64,000 bases of DNA from Hyperoodon ampullatus (GCA_949752795.1 OX457057.1:7926632-7990631); one strand, 5' to 3'. Positions 45,057-57,200 are shown, counted from the stretch's first letter. The notes: a model not told the origin generated them from the sequence alone. Numbers and translations: made by a program.

Positions 45057-45188
45057 CTTTTTTTTTTTTTTTTTTTTGGCCGCGCAGCACAGCATGCAGT
45101 ATCTTATTAGTTCCCTGGCCAGGGATGGAGCCTGCGCCCCTGCAGTGGAAGCGTGGAGTCTTAACCACTGGACCCCCAGGAACTCCCC
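45057..45188 (-). repeat. Older tRNA-type SINE
   Basis: Reversed short SINE (T-tract, 'ggccgcgcagcacagcatgc', 'agggatggagcctgcgcccc', 'ttaaccactggacccccagg') with tttcactt-type flanks on both sides. Confidence 0.8.
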
Positions 45189-45439
45189 TATTTCACTTAA
45201 CTCTTAACGTAAAAGAAAATCAGCCAACATTCGGGTCATAGCTATATTCCTTTGGCAATGGCACTGGGGTGAGCAACTTATTCGCTGAAGGGGATAGAAA
45301 TCAAACATTTATCCGTGGTCTGACACTACAGAATTAGAAAAACCCACACTGGATTTTGCAAGGCACACCAAGGTTACAGCCGCATGTAACTTACAATACA
45401 GAGTTGTGTACCGTGGTCCCTACTCTCTCCCTCTCTCTC

Positions 45440-46140
45440 TCTCCCCGCCCCACCCCACCCCCGGGAGCCGGTGCTGCCCACTGTGCTCCGCGCAGAGCTG
45501 GCTCTGGGGTCCCCGGGGAGCTCGGCTTGGGCGGGGCAGGAGCAGACAGGCTGCGAGGCGCCCTTCCCAGAGCCACCGCTAGGGGGCGAGAGCGAGGCAG
45601 ACGGCAGCTTCGCGCTTTGGCCCCCCACGCGGCCCGTCGCCCGGCGCCGCGGCGGGAAAATCCGACTGGTCCTTCCCGGCCACCGCCTCTTTCTGTCATC
45701 GCGCGCCTGCCAGGATCCGCCCGCGGTGATGATGGAGGAGGAGAAGGGGGCCGAGGAGCAGCAGCGATTCTCTTACCAACAGGTACCGGAGAATGCGGTC
45801 TTGGCTGGGCTGGGGGAGGACGGCGTCTAGATTGTGCAGGGGAGAAAAAGGCCCTGCCTCCGCCCGCCCTCGTCTTCGTGCCGGGGTCGGAGGGCGAGTT
45901 CGAGCTTGCTCGGGCCGTCTCGGGCCGGCTCCGGCCGCCTGGTGCCTGCGCTTAGGCCAGCTCGGCTGCCGCGGGGGGTGCTGGGAGGCGGTTTCCATGG
46001 TATCGCGGATCGGAGCGTGCGGGCGGCGGCGCAAGAAGGGAGAGTCCGCGGAAGTTCCTGCTGCGGCGCTCCGCGGAGGCCGGCAGCCAGGGCCCCTCTG
46101 GTTTTGGGGCAGCCTCAGTCTCCTCGGACAGGGTCGTTGT
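45440..46140 (+). promoter_or_regulatory. CENPS CpG-island promoter
   Basis: A GC- and CpG-rich block surrounds CENPS exon 1, with no TATA box near the start. A CTCF-like site lies inside it. Long open frames on both strands here are a by-product of base composition. Confidence 0.75.
45576..45590 (+). promoter_or_regulatory. CTCF-like motif in the CENPS promoter
   Basis: CCGCTAGGGGGCGAG agrees closely with the CTCF core consensus (CCACTAGGGGGCGC). It lies about 140 bases before the CENPS start codon. Confidence 0.5.
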
Positions 46141-49100
46141 GAGGCGCCTCGCACGCGGCACAAGCTCTAAAATGTTGTCTCCCTTAATCCGTGCGCTCTC
46201 CGTCCTGCCCGCGAGGAGACAAGCCTCAGACCCTGGTGCAAACCTAGGCCGTCCGGCTCCCGAGCCCATCGGATGTGGGTTCGAATCTCGACTCCGCCCG
46301 GAGGGTTGTGTTGACTCTGCCCAAACTCAGTTTTCCTAGATGGAAAATCGGATAATAACCAGTTCTCGGGGTAGTTATGGGTATCCAGTCCTTTAGTCAG
46401 CACCGGAATAAATACCGCGTGGCAGAGTCTTGAGAACAGTGTTGTAAAGAGGTGAAAACCAAGAACCAGGGTGGCAACCTCAGGGAGGATTAACCGAAGA
46501 GACACGGGAATGAGTTCCTAAGGTTCAGACGCTGTTTACCCGCTCCCTTCCTTTATTTTGAAGTTCAAGCCTTCAAGAAAAGGTTGCAAGCATAATGTAT
46601 TCATCATCCATATGCCCCTCACCTCGATTCACCGATTAACATTTTGCTGTATTTGCTCCCTTGCTCCTTTTTTCGGAATTATTTGAGAATTAAATACACT
46701 TGACACTTCACCTTTAAATTTTAATACTTTAGTATGCTTCTCCCAAGAACAAGGGCATTCTGTGACATAATCTGATCACGCTCAGGAAGTTTGATATTGA
46801 TAAAATACTATGATCTAATGTCAGTCCATATTCAATTTCTCCCAGTTGTCCGAAAGATGTTCTTTTTTTTCTTTTTATTTATTTATTTATTTTTGGCTGC
46901 ATTGGGTCTTCGTTGCTGCGTGCGGGGGCTACTCTTTGTTGCAGTGCGTGGGCTTCTCACTGCAGTGGCTTCTCTTGTTGCGGAGCACGGGCTCTAGGTG
47001 CCCGGGCTTCAGTAGTTGTGGCACACGAGGAGGTGGGATCTTCTGGACCAGGGCTCGAACCCGTGTCTCCTGCATTGGCAGGTGGATTCTTAACCACTGC
47101 GCCACCAGGGAAGCTCCCAAAGATGTTCTTTAGTGGTCTTTTTTCTTCATCCAGGATCCAGTCAGGGATCATGCCTTGCATCAAGTGGTCCTGGCTCCGG
47201 TCTTCCCTGGAACCGTTCTCCACCTTCTTTGTGTTTCATGACATCGGTAGTTTCCAGGAGTCCATTCATGGCACAGGTGTGGTAGGAGATAATCTGTTTG
47301 AGAGCAGGGACTGTCCTTTTCAGTTTTGTGTTCTCAGCCCCCAGTAGCGTGGCTCTCAATAGACAACGCTTACTGAGTAAGTGAGTGAGGCTGCAAAGAT
47401 GGACTGAGAAATTTGAACCCCGTTCTCTACGCGGTGGTGAGCGGGGCGGGGGATCCAGCCGTTCACTCAGCCAGCTGTTCTTGCCACTAGGTGGACAGCC
47501 GTGAACAACACTTGAAGGGTCCCGCCCTCGAGGAGTTTAGAGTCTAGAGATTTAGCCTCTCAGTGTTAAGCATTGAAGAAGGCACTTGGCCCGTTCCAGG
47601 AGGTGGTGGGGAGGGGCCGGCAGGGAAAACTTCTGGAGCAGTCGGAAGGATCCCTGTCCTGTTCCCCCGCCCCTAACCGCACCTCTACACATACCTACAA
47701 AAGATCCCTTGGAGGGTCTTTATCCCTCCCAGGGGGGTGGTCTCTTTGTCTCCTCCCACCAATGCCCTCCACTTACCTACTCTTGTGACATCTGAAACTA
47801 AGGAACGTAGGTCCCTTGCTTATCTGCCTGGCCTCTACTCTGGGGTCCTGGACTTGTGTTTTTGCAGTTCCTCCTCATCTGGCTTCTACCGTGAACACTT
47901 GCTGGTAGAGTTGATACTGTCTTGGGTGCAGCTGTCACCATGTCCACTTCAGCTCTGTTTCCAGCACAGGTGGAGCCCACACACAAGTTTATTCACATGA
48001 GACGGAGACCTTGGCTTAGCTTGTTTGGCTTCTTTACTCCTCCGCATGGGTAGAGGTATGTTTTCCAGCACCTGAAAGGGTTGCTGAGGAGCAGTGAGGG
48101 TCCTGGTGAGGGGGGCTGGCAAACCAGTAAGTCAGAGGAGGCTCCGACCTAGTAAACCAGCAAAACAGAGGAGGGTCCGACCTAGCAAACCAGCAAGTCA
48201 GAGGAGGCTCCGACCTAGCAAACCAGCAAGTCAGAGGAGGCTCCGACCTAGCAAATCAGCAAAACAGAGGAGGGTCCGACCTAGCAAACCAGCAAGTCAG
48301 AGGAGGCTCCGACCTAGCAAACCAGCAAAACAGAGGAGGCTCCGACCTAGCAAACCAGCAAGTCAGAGGAGGCTCCGACCTAGCAAACCAGCAAAACAGA
48401 GGAGGCTCCGACCTAGCAAACCAGCAAAACAGAGGAGGCTCCGACCTAGCAAATCAGCAAAACAGAGGAGGCTCCGACCTAGCAAACCAGCAAAACAGAG
48501 GAGGGTCCGACCTAGCAAACCAGCAAGTCAGAGGAGGCTCCGACCTAGCAAACCAGCACATCAGAGGAGGCTCCGACGTAGTCTCATGCAGGACAGGGGC
48601 TGGCAAGGACTTGAAGCACAGGGACGGGATCCTTTTGCATTTGCTTGATTAACCCCCATATGGGGGCAGAAATCCCTGTCTTTTTTTTTTTTTTTTTTTT
48701 TTTGGTATGCGGGCCTCTCACTGTTGTGGCCTCCCGTTGCGGAGCACAGGCTCCGGACGCACAGGCTCAGCGGCCATGGCTCACGGGCCCAGCCGCTCCG
48801 CGGCATGTGGGATCTTCCCGGACCGGGGCACGAACCCGTGTCCTCTGCATCGGCAGACGGACTCTTAACCACTGCGCCACTAGGGAAGCCCCCCTGTCTT
48901 TTTTCATTGTGTTGCCCAGACGCCTAGCACACGCCTTCACGCAGTAGGCACTTGGTACATAAATGTGGAGTAACTGAGTAAAATCACATAGATGCCTCCC
49001 AAGTACCAGCCTGCCTTCATTCCCTGCTGAATTGCAATCATAACTCCTTACCTTTACTTGACCTAAATCACAACCATTAACCAGAAAGTAATGTTTCTAC

Positions 49101-52100
49101 AAGTCACACTCCAGAGGGCCCCACTAATTTTTTAGTACAGTTGAAAAGTCACTCAGCCATTATGAAAAGTGCTGAAGGAATTAGGGTGAGCAGACCCTCT
49201 CCTTGATCTTAATTTTTTAAGATGTGAAAAGCTCTTATTTGCACTCTTACCCACGAAGTGTTTTGGTTTTGCTTCAGAGGCTAAAGGCAGCGGTTCACTA
49301 CACTGTTGGCTGTCTTTGTGAGGAAGTTGCGTCGGACAAAGAGATGCAGTTCCGCAAACAAACCATTGCAGCGATTTCGGAGGTGACTTTTCAACAGTGC
49401 GGTATGCAGCCCCGGTCTTCCTGTAGATGTTGAGAAAGCCCAGAGGTGGATTTGCCTGGGAGAAATGTGCGGGGGGTGGGGTGTGTGCCGTGGCATGTCT
49501 TACCAGCAGACAGAGAACGTTATCATTGGACACCGTTCATGAAACGTTCCTTTTATCGGCCGTAAGATTCAGATAGTTTATGGAAAGAACTTTTTTTTTT
49601 TCTTTCTATTACCCTAACACGGGGGCATCAGCACCTTTATTTTATTGTGCTTTAAACTGCCGGGAACATTAGACATAAATTTCATTGCTTTATAACTTTT
49701 TTATATCACCCACAGTTTGACAGTTGAACTTGCAGCCTTGGTATTTGCTTGACTTCAGAGGAGATTAATGTCCTTCTAAGCCCTAACTCGTAGCAAAATT
49801 TAAAGTTAGGGATAGTTTCTAGGAAGGAAAGGTGTAGCCACAATCACCACAGGATTGTAATGAAGGGTGGAGGGGGCCAGGGAGGACAAGGAGGTCATAA
49901 TGAATCCAGTGATGGACCTGCCTGAAGGGCCTCCTCTCACCTTTAAAAGGATTTGTTGTATTAGTCATTGTACCTACTGTAGACATTGAGATTTCACTTT
50001 TCTCCCTCTGAAATAAGATTGAGATGGGGGGTGGATTTCCCTGGTGGTCTAGTGGTTAAGATTCTGTGCTTCCAAAGCAGGGGGCATGAGTTCGATTCCT
50101 GGTTGGGGAACTAAGATCCCACATTCCATGCAGCACTGCTGAAAAAAAAAAATTGCTATAGGGTAGCTAAAGCACATCTCTTTTTCTCTTTCAGAAAATT
50201 TTGCCAAAGACCTTGAAATGTTTGCAAGGTGGGTAGAGAGCTTGATTGTGAGATCTTTGTTTGTTTACATCCTATTGATACGCCCCATCTGGTGGTGAAT
50301 TTCAGGAGAGCTTTAGCTTTTTTTTCCCCCTGTGCTTTGTGGATGCTCAATCTCCAATCATGATTCTGTAAGAATGTAACATCTGCTTTAATCACTGTCC
50401 ATTCAGACTTGATTTGGCATTTTTTGAAGCTTTCCAAGTATTTTTTGTTAACGGAACCAGAGTTACTCAGTTCCAGGTTAAAAAGGTATGAATCATGTCT
50501 CCAGGACTCTGTGCACAGTGCGTGTGCTTTTAAGGCTATTTCTGCAGGTGGTGCAGTGCTGGGGCGTGAGGCTGGGCGCCCAGGCTGGGCTGCGTCGTGC
50601 TCTGCGGGGAAGCTCGCAGGTGTCGGGATAATACAGCCCCGGGGCCGTCAGCCCTGCATTTGCTGAGCTTGTTACGAGTGAGACACATGCTCCTTGAAAA
50701 GTGTGTGACTTACTTTCAGCTGGTAAAGTGTTAGCTTTTACAGGTGATTTATGCTCCTCTCTTCAATTAGTACTGCAGGTAATTGAAAACAATTGCAATG
50801 AATTGCTTTCATGAAGCAATTTGAATGAGGAAGGCCTGAAAGGGCCAAAGCTTTCTAATTTGCTCCCACTTCTGATTTGGTGCCAGCCTCTCCCACACCC
50901 CATACTTTTCACCTTGCTCCTATTAGCTCTTTGTTTCTCCGATGAATATTCTGAATGAATTAAAGCAGTAGGTTCTCAGAGGGCAGGCTCTAAATCTTTC
51001 CTATTCCTGTGTATGAGTCCCCAAAAACCGCTTAGCATCTTTAGCTTGGCCAGAAGGGATAAGGATAATGTATGGGATACTGATAGCTCATATGGCTTAT
51101 CATTGTTAATTCAGGTGGTTGCCCCTTACCTGTGCCTCGTGCCCACCCCCACTCTGAGTCTCCTGTGAAATACATTTACTACCTTTACTTGCCATTTCTT
51201 TTCTTCTTTTTTTTTTTTTAAATATGAGCCCTTTATATTACAAAGGAAAACACAAAAATGTAAATAAGTAGACAATGGTTATTTGATTTGAACATAGAGT
51301 TTATCAATACAGATCACCTCAGCACTATTGACATTTTGGACTGGATAATTCCTGTTCTGGTGGTGGCTGTCCTGTGCATTTTAGTGTGTTTAGTGGCACC
51401 CCTGGCCTCTACCCACTAGATGCCTGTAGCAAGCCCTCAGGTGTGAGTTTCCTTGCTATTTCTGTGTTAGTTGTGGGAAAAGACAATGAAAAACTTTAAA
51501 TACTTCTAAATACTAGGAGTAAAAATGAAATTAGGGGACTTCCCTGGTGGTCCAGTGGTTAAGACTCCACACTCCCAATGCAGGGGGCCTAGGTTCGATC
51601 CCTGGTCAGGGAACTAGATCCCACATGCCGCAACTAAAAGATCCTGCACATGGCAACAAAGATCCAGCGTGCCACAACTAAGACCCAGCACAGCCAAAAA
51701 AAAAAAAAACCTACAGAGATTTTAAAAAATTTAAAAAGAAATAAAATTAGAACTATTTAGCATTGTAACACATTAAGCTTTCAGGTACTCTGTGTTTTTT
51801 ATAGTTTTTTTTTTTAATAGTCATCATGCTGTACATTACATTCCCATGATTGTCTTTTTTTTTTTTTTTAATTTATTTGGTTGCACCGGGTCTTAGTTGT
51901 GGCAGGCATGCTCCTAAGTTGTGCCTCACGGGCTCCTTAGTTGCAGCTCACCAGCTCTTTAGTGGTGGCACATTTACTCCTTAGTTGTGGCACGCATGTG
52001 GGATCTAGTTCCCTGACCAGGGATCAAACCCGGGCCCCCAGCATTGGGAGCGCAGAGTCTTCACCACTGCGCCACCAGGGGAGTCCCTGTGTTTTTTATA

Positions 52101-55100
52101 GTTATGTTAAGTCCATTTCCTTTTGCTGGGCACTGGGGCAGAGTGGTGTGTGGGTATCACTTAGACTGTCAGCTCCACAAGGAAGGACGTCATCTTTTGA
52201 GTAAAGGAGTCTGTGTAAAGGCTATTAGCCTATGTTCTCTGAGTGAGGCTTTACTAGGAGATGCCGCCTCTTCTGTGGTGCTCACGTGGGTGTACCAGGG
52301 CTCCTCAGACGTCCTCCCAAGGACCCTGAGCGAACACAGGCACAGATTTTCTTTGAAGACTCATCCATTGTCTTAATTTTACATTCGTTTTCAAAATAGT
52401 CCAGTTTGCTCTCATATGAAAAATCCTGTTTTAAAGTTTATCACTGAATAAAATTGATGTTCCCAGAAGGTCAACTTTATCCTGTGGCTTTGAGTTTTCC
52501 CTGTCACATAGTCCCTGCACTTAGAACTACAATATGATTACCCCAGTTTGAGAAGTCTGAAATACATACTGTTTCAGGTTGGCTATATATTAAATAGTCT
52601 TTGGAGGCTGGGAACCTAACCAGTGTTTGTAATGTTGTTTCTATGAAATAAAATGCATTTAAATTGTAAATACTATAAACTCAATTCACCTGTAAACTTT
52701 GGAAGATCATCTCCCAATTTAAGTTGTGAATTTCCCTTATTTAGCTTTGAAATCTCTAGTCACCTAATATTGTTAACATGTTAAAGATGAAACATTTTGA
52801 AGAAGATCGATATTCTATAGTAAATAAATTCTAGGGACATTTTGGGAATAATCTTTGAAACCTGTGTTGCTAAAAGTGTTATATGAAAAATCCCTTTGTT
52901 ACGTTCCCTAGAGTAATTTTCTGGAGCCAGAGGTTTGATTTAGGAGAATCTCTGATGTGCAGTGGCTGGCATAGGATATACCTGCTTCTCCATCTGGGAA
53001 AGTGGTAACATTAAAACATGGTGCAGAGGGGGCTTCTCTGGTGGTCCAGTGGCCAGAGCTCCATGCTCCCAACGCAGGGGGCCCAGGTTTGATCCCTGGT
53101 TGGGGAACTGGATTCCACACGCCACAACTAAGAGTTGGCACGCTGCAACTATGAGTTGGCGTGCTGCAATGAAGATCCTATGTGCCACAACTAAGACCAG
53201 GTGCAGCCAAGTAAATAAATAAATAAATATTTAAAAAAAGAATAAAGAATATGGTGCAGAGAAACCAGATGACAAGCTGAGTGGTAGAGACGATTGACTC
53301 TGCTGTTTCCTAAATGCTTCTCGTGAACAGGTAAGCTAATCTTACTCTGTGAATAGTTCAGTGTGCTGCTGCCTCTTACCTACTCCTCGTATGGCACTTT
53401 ACCAAGTGGTAATACCGCCAGAGCAGCCTGATCGTGTGATAGAGATGAAGGCCACGGTGTGTCCATGGCACCTAATGTCCTGCACACAGGGAACCTGTGG
53501 ACTGGCTTCTTACTTAGTGGCTGCTATTTTATCACCTTTTTAAAAAAAATTTGTTTATTTTATTTATTTATTTTTGGCTGCCTTGGGTCTTCGTTGCTGC
53601 GTGCAGCCTTTTTCTAGTTGCGGCAAGCCAGCTTCCATTGTGGCGGCTTCTTGTTGCAGAGCACGGGCTCTAGGCATGCGGTCTCTAGAGCACAGGCTCA
53701 GCAGTTGTGGCTCATGGGCTTAGTTGCTCTGCGGCATGTGGGATCTTCCAGCACCAGGGCTCGAACTCATATCCCCTGCTTTGGCAGGTGGATTCTTAAC
53801 CACTATGCCACCAGGGAAGTCCTCTGTCACCTTCTGTCTGACTTTTTTCCCCCTTTCCTCTGTTCTGGTCCTTGCAGGTGGCTAGTTAGAAGTTATCTTC
53901 TGACATGGGTATTATATCAGGACAGGCAGATATTGTCAATCATAATGAGATGGCACATGATGTTTTCACACTTAGCAGGATGTGAAAGACTAACTTGGCC
54001 AAACTATGGAGTGTAATTTCTGTGATTTTATCTTTAACTCAACAGTGAGGACTTACTGTGTGCTGCCACTTTGATAGTTATTAAGGATACAAAGATTCTT
54101 CCTTATTTCTACTTACAAAGTTCCTACTTATTTTTGGAGGAAGTTAGAAATGGCAAGAAAGGGTGTAATTAGAGTAATAAATTATTGAATAGAGCTTATC
54201 TCAAATTACCTTTTAAAGCAGACATAGGAGGACTGGAACAAGAACTTGAGTCCATGTTGTGAGCAAGAAACAGACTCCAGTTGAAAGGATGTTCTTTGTT
54301 CTAACTGGGCTATTGTCGGGGGAATGCATCATCTCCTAGTTGGGAAATGGGATATTAGGAGACACCCGCACAAGCTTTTCCCTGTAATGTAGCCTTTGGA
54401 GAAGAGCTTTAGGACCTTGGTGTAAGTGAAGCCATGCTTCATGGAAAGTCTCTGTTCTTCTATTTAACGTCTACTTAAGCAGAGACGATCTTTGTATTGT
54501 GAGCTCTGTGTCATTCTCTTTTCACTGAAGGTTCTTGCTTTTTGTATGGTGGTCTCTGTGTCCATTGTGACCAAGCAGGCCATTTGGGAAGGGTTTAACG
54601 CCCCTCACTCCTTTCCCTGCTCATATTCTCCAAGCACGCTGGCCCTCAGGTGGAGGTGGACAGACGGGCTTCTGCTTTCTCTCAGTCTCTTTATTTAGTT
54701 GGTATCTTGGCTCGTCACTTCACTCATTTTTGTGTTACTGTTGCTTAATGACCTTAATCTGAAAAGATGGGCTACTTAGAGATCCTTGCTGCTGTGAAGT
54801 CTGGCCATGAACTTTTGTGTTTCATCAAAACTTTAAATAATACCAAACATTTTGGTGAATTGTTTCTGCCCTTTCTACAGACATGCGAAAAGAAGCACCA
54901 TTAACACTGAAGATGTGAAGCTCTTAGCCAGGAGGAGTAATTCACTGGTGAGAGATGAATTTCTTTCCTCACTCTCCTTTCCCATCAGAATACATTATTC
55001 CCAATTAATCACTTGCAGCCATGAAGTGATTCCCCAGGGCACCTTGCATTAAAAACGAGAGATGCTTGAACCATTCAGACCTGCCCGTAATTTATAGGCT

Positions 55101-56798
55101 TTCTTTCATTATGATGGATCTTACTAAGCCAATTTGAAATTTTCTAATCAGTGCTCTCTGGATTCATAATTTGCCTTTTTTGTAATATCTCAAAACTTTG
55201 GTCCCATGTTTCATTTGGAGCATGATGTCAGAGACAGGTCGCAGGCCAGAGTGTATGGGGATAGTTTCATTATGGTGCCCACAGTTCTGTTGGGCCAGGT
55301 ATGGAAAGAGTATCTGTACATCTGGGATGTGCAGGAAATTGAGCATATTGTCTGTCTTTTCAAAGAAGTCTAGACATCATCTTGACCAAGCCCTCATTTT
55401 ACAGGTGATGCTGTGATTGTCCCAGGCTAGTAGCTGTGGCCGATGGCAGATCCAGGACACCTGTGAGGTTTCCTGACTTAGTCTGATCTTAGCAGTTAAA
55501 ATACTTCACGTTCCTCCCCAGAATGTGAGCTCCACAAGGGCAGGGATTTTTGTCCCCTTCTCTGCTCCCTCTGCCGTGCCTACAATAGGGCCCGGCCCAC
55601 CGTAGGTGCTCACGAGTAGTTGCTGAATGAATGAACTTGTGTAGCACTTGGCAGTTTACACAGGACTTTGATTGATAATATTTTACATATATTACTTAAA
55701 GCTCACAACTACCCTCTGAGGGTTTTCAATAACATGACTAGATAGCCCCATTTTACAGGCTAGGCTACTGGAGTTAAGTAACTTCCCAAAGTTAAATAGG
55801 AAGTTTTCTGGTTGACAGCTGAACCTTAACCTTTGAACCCTGAATCTAGTGCTGTTTCCACTGGGCTGTTTTCTGTCTCTGTTCTTCTAATATTATTTGT
55901 CCAAAGTTTAAGTCAAGGTTAAGGATGATATGATTCCCAAGTAAAATAGCTCAGGTGCCCCGTGCTGCCGTGGATCAGTGGAAAAGACATTTCTCTCTCC
56001 TCATAAATCCTCTGTCATAACTCTTACTTGGTCAGCTTCAGTGAACAATTTCTACCTTTTGCCAAGGAATCGTCAATGCAAGTTATCTTAGACTATTAAT
56101 TGGCAAGTTTCCTGCTTAGTGCATATTTGTCTACTTCAGAATATTGTTTTTATTTTGGATTCTTAATTTTTTTTATCTGACAGAAACTTATTACTGAAGA
56201 GTTGCAGCTAAATTTGTGCATTAGACTAAATCTTCCCTGAGGGCAGGGACCTTGTCTTATTTCCCTTGTATCTCTAGTATCTGGTACACAGTAGTTGCTC
56301 AATAATTTTATTTATTTATTTTTTGCTCAATAATTTTAGTTGGATAAATTTAGGGGCATGTTGACTATATGTGTGCTTTGTAGAGTATATTTGTGATTGG
56401 CATGCCTTCTGTAAGCTACAAGTTTTAATTCTTTTGATTTTTCAAGGAACTCCTACCTGTTTGGTAGGATATGTAGCAGTGAGTTGACTTCTGAGGTTGA
56501 TTCCTTCTTCCAGAAAAAATTTGCAGCTGTGTCTTAACTCTAAGGAATGTAACCCAGGGTGGGAGTGGTTGGGAAATGGTGTAGATTTTTTTCTACCCTT
56601 AGGCTTATAAATGGCTTTACAACCAGATAAAAATGTAGTTAAAAAAATTTTTTATAGCTAAAATTCATCACAGAGAAAAATGAAGACATCGCTCAGTTTA
56701 ACCTGGAACGAAAAGCAAAGAAGAAAAAGAAGTTAGAGGATGAAAACAAACATTCAGTGGAGGCAGCAGAGGCTGGTGTAGTGGAAAGTGAGAATTAA
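45732..56798 (+). CDS. CENPS: CENPS / MHF1, histone-fold centromere and Fanconi-pathway protein
   Basis: CENP-S pairs with CENP-X in a histone-fold tetramer that binds DNA. It works in the CENP-T-W-S-X part of the kinetochore and, as MHF, recruits FANCM to stalled forks. Coding exons are 45732-45782, 49278-49401, 50195-50228, 54881-54947 and 56658-56798 (stop TAA 56796-56798), all GT-AG. Together they give 138 residues, the human length. Exon 1 encodes MEEEKGAEEQQRFSYQQ. Exon 2 carries the first histone-fold helices (RLKAAVHYTVGCLCEEVA). Exons 3 and 4 carry FAKDLEMFARHAKRSTINTE and DVKLLARRSNSL. The last exon has the basic tail with five consecutive Lys (RKAKKKKKLEDE) and the conserved end AGVVESEN. 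An in-frame ATG immediately upstream (45729) would add one Met; I chose 45732 because it gives the human length and has A at -3 and G at +4. Confidence 0.95.
46866..47118 (-). repeat. Long CHR-type SINE (CHRL-like)
   Basis: Reversed extended variant in CENPS intron 1 with a (TTTA)n-type tail. Duplication gaaagatgttcttt (46852-46865) and aaagatgttcttt (47119-47131). Confidence 0.85.
47484..47498 (+). promoter_or_regulatory. CTCF-like motif in CENPS intron 1
   Basis: CCACTAGGTGGACAG matches the CTCF core well. It lies 1.7 kb inside CENPS, in the same orientation as the promoter motif. Confidence 0.4.
48121..48582 (+). repeat. 33-bp minisatellite, 14 copies
   Basis: Fourteen head-to-tail units of exactly 33 bases (core cagaggaggctccgacctag) lie in CENPS intron 1. 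The core starts at 48133 in the first unit and at 48562 in the last, a distance of exactly 13 x 33, so there are no indels. Units differ at a few positions: gtcag or aacag before gagg, gct or ggt after gagg, and aaacc or aaatc between. Because 33 is a multiple of 3, one frame stays open across the array, encoding Arg/Lys/Pro-rich 11-residue repeats (QRRLRPSKPAS). I take this as non-coding. Confidence 0.97.
48687..48891 (-). repeat. CHR-type SINE
   Basis: Reversed copy just after the minisatellite. Duplication ccctgtctttttt at 48674-48686 and from 48892. A few bases are missing in the body (gcctcccgttg instead of gcctctcccgttg). Confidence 0.9.
50037..50150 (+). repeat. Older tRNA-type SINE
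   Basis: Starts near gatttccctggtggtctagt with B-box-like gagttcgattcctggttggg and a 10-A tail. It ends only about 45 bases before the 34-base CENPS exon 3. Confidence 0.8.
51320..51430 (-). repeat. MER20-like fragment
   Basis: 'cactattgacattttggact', 'ggctgtcctgtgcattttag' and 'cctggcctctacccactaga' are the reversed MER20 consensus. Confidence 0.7.
51537..51705 (+). repeat. tRNA-type SINE (Bov-tA/CHR-related)
   Basis: Starts 'ggggacttccctggtggtcc', passes through 'ggttcgatccctggtcaggg' and 'gatccagcgtgccacaacta', and ends in an A-tail. Confidence 0.8.
51810..52087 (-). repeat. tRNA-type SINE with adjoining T-rich segment
   Basis: Reversed SINE head 'gccaccaggggagtccc' at 52070-52086. The sequence tgtgttttttatagtt stands both before (about 51790) and after (52087), so the insertion may include the short 'tcatcatgctgtacattaca' piece between two T-tracts. 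Confidence 0.65.
53029..53250 (+). repeat. tRNA-type SINE
   Basis: Starts 'ggggcttctctggtggtcca' and ends in (AAAT)n and A-rich tail. Exact duplication atggtgcagag at 53018-53028 and 53251-53261. Confidence 0.88.
53541..53823 (-). repeat. Long CHR-type SINE (CHRL-like)
   Basis: Reversed extended variant with a (TTTA)n-like tail and head 'gccaccagggaagtcc'. Flanks tatcaccttttt and tgtcaccttct are similar. Confidence 0.8.
55505..55860 (+). repeat. Two MIR/L2-type fragments
   Basis: The first (55505-55640) has 'gtgagctccacaagggcagg' to 'tagttgctgaatgaatgaac'. The second (55641-55860) has 'cttggcagtttacacaggac', 'ccccattttacaggctaggc' and 'agttaagtaacttcccaaag'. Both lie in CENPS intron 4. Confidence 0.6.
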
Positions 56799-57067
56799 AG
56801 TCTGTCGCCATTTGGAGGAAGCAGCCTTCAGGTGGAGCCACTAAAAACACGTATTGCCAACAAAGGGTTTTGAAAGGGTAAGTGGAGATTACAAAACAAA
56901 AAAGGCTTGGGGGCTTTTTATACTGTATTCTCCAAGTCACTGACTGCAAAAGGTGGTTTAAAAGAGAACTGGAAACTCTTAAGCAAAATACTCCCATGTC
57001 TTACTGAAGCACATGAAAAAGGTGTGTGTTTGAATGGTATATATTGGAAATTGTATCTATTGCAGTT

Positions 57068-57073
57068 AATAAA
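57068..57073 (+). terminator. CENPS poly(A) signal AATAAA
   Basis: First canonical hexamer after the CENPS stop (270 bases downstream), with a GT-rich region following (attgtgttagc, tattgttgac). A second AATAAA lies at 57176-57181. Confidence 0.8.
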
Positions 57074-57200
57074 ATTGTGTTAGCAATTACATATTGTTGA
57101 CTTTTTCAAGCAAAAATCATAGTTATTTTTTCATTCTTTTATATAATTTTTCAAGCTGACAGTCCCTGAAAGATGAATAAAACTATATTTATTTAGTCCT

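Noticed and set aside
45356..46269. Long frames on both strands in the CENPS CpG island
   Set aside because: Same reason; only the 51 bases at 45732-45782 continue into the CENPS protein.
48121..48582. CRISPR-like array
   Set aside because: The units are contiguous with no variable spacers, and the host is a mammal.
48094..48648. 184-codon basic repeat protein over the minisatellite
   Set aside because: It lies inside CENPS intron 1, has no splice or promoter context, and the open frame follows automatically from a 33-base period.
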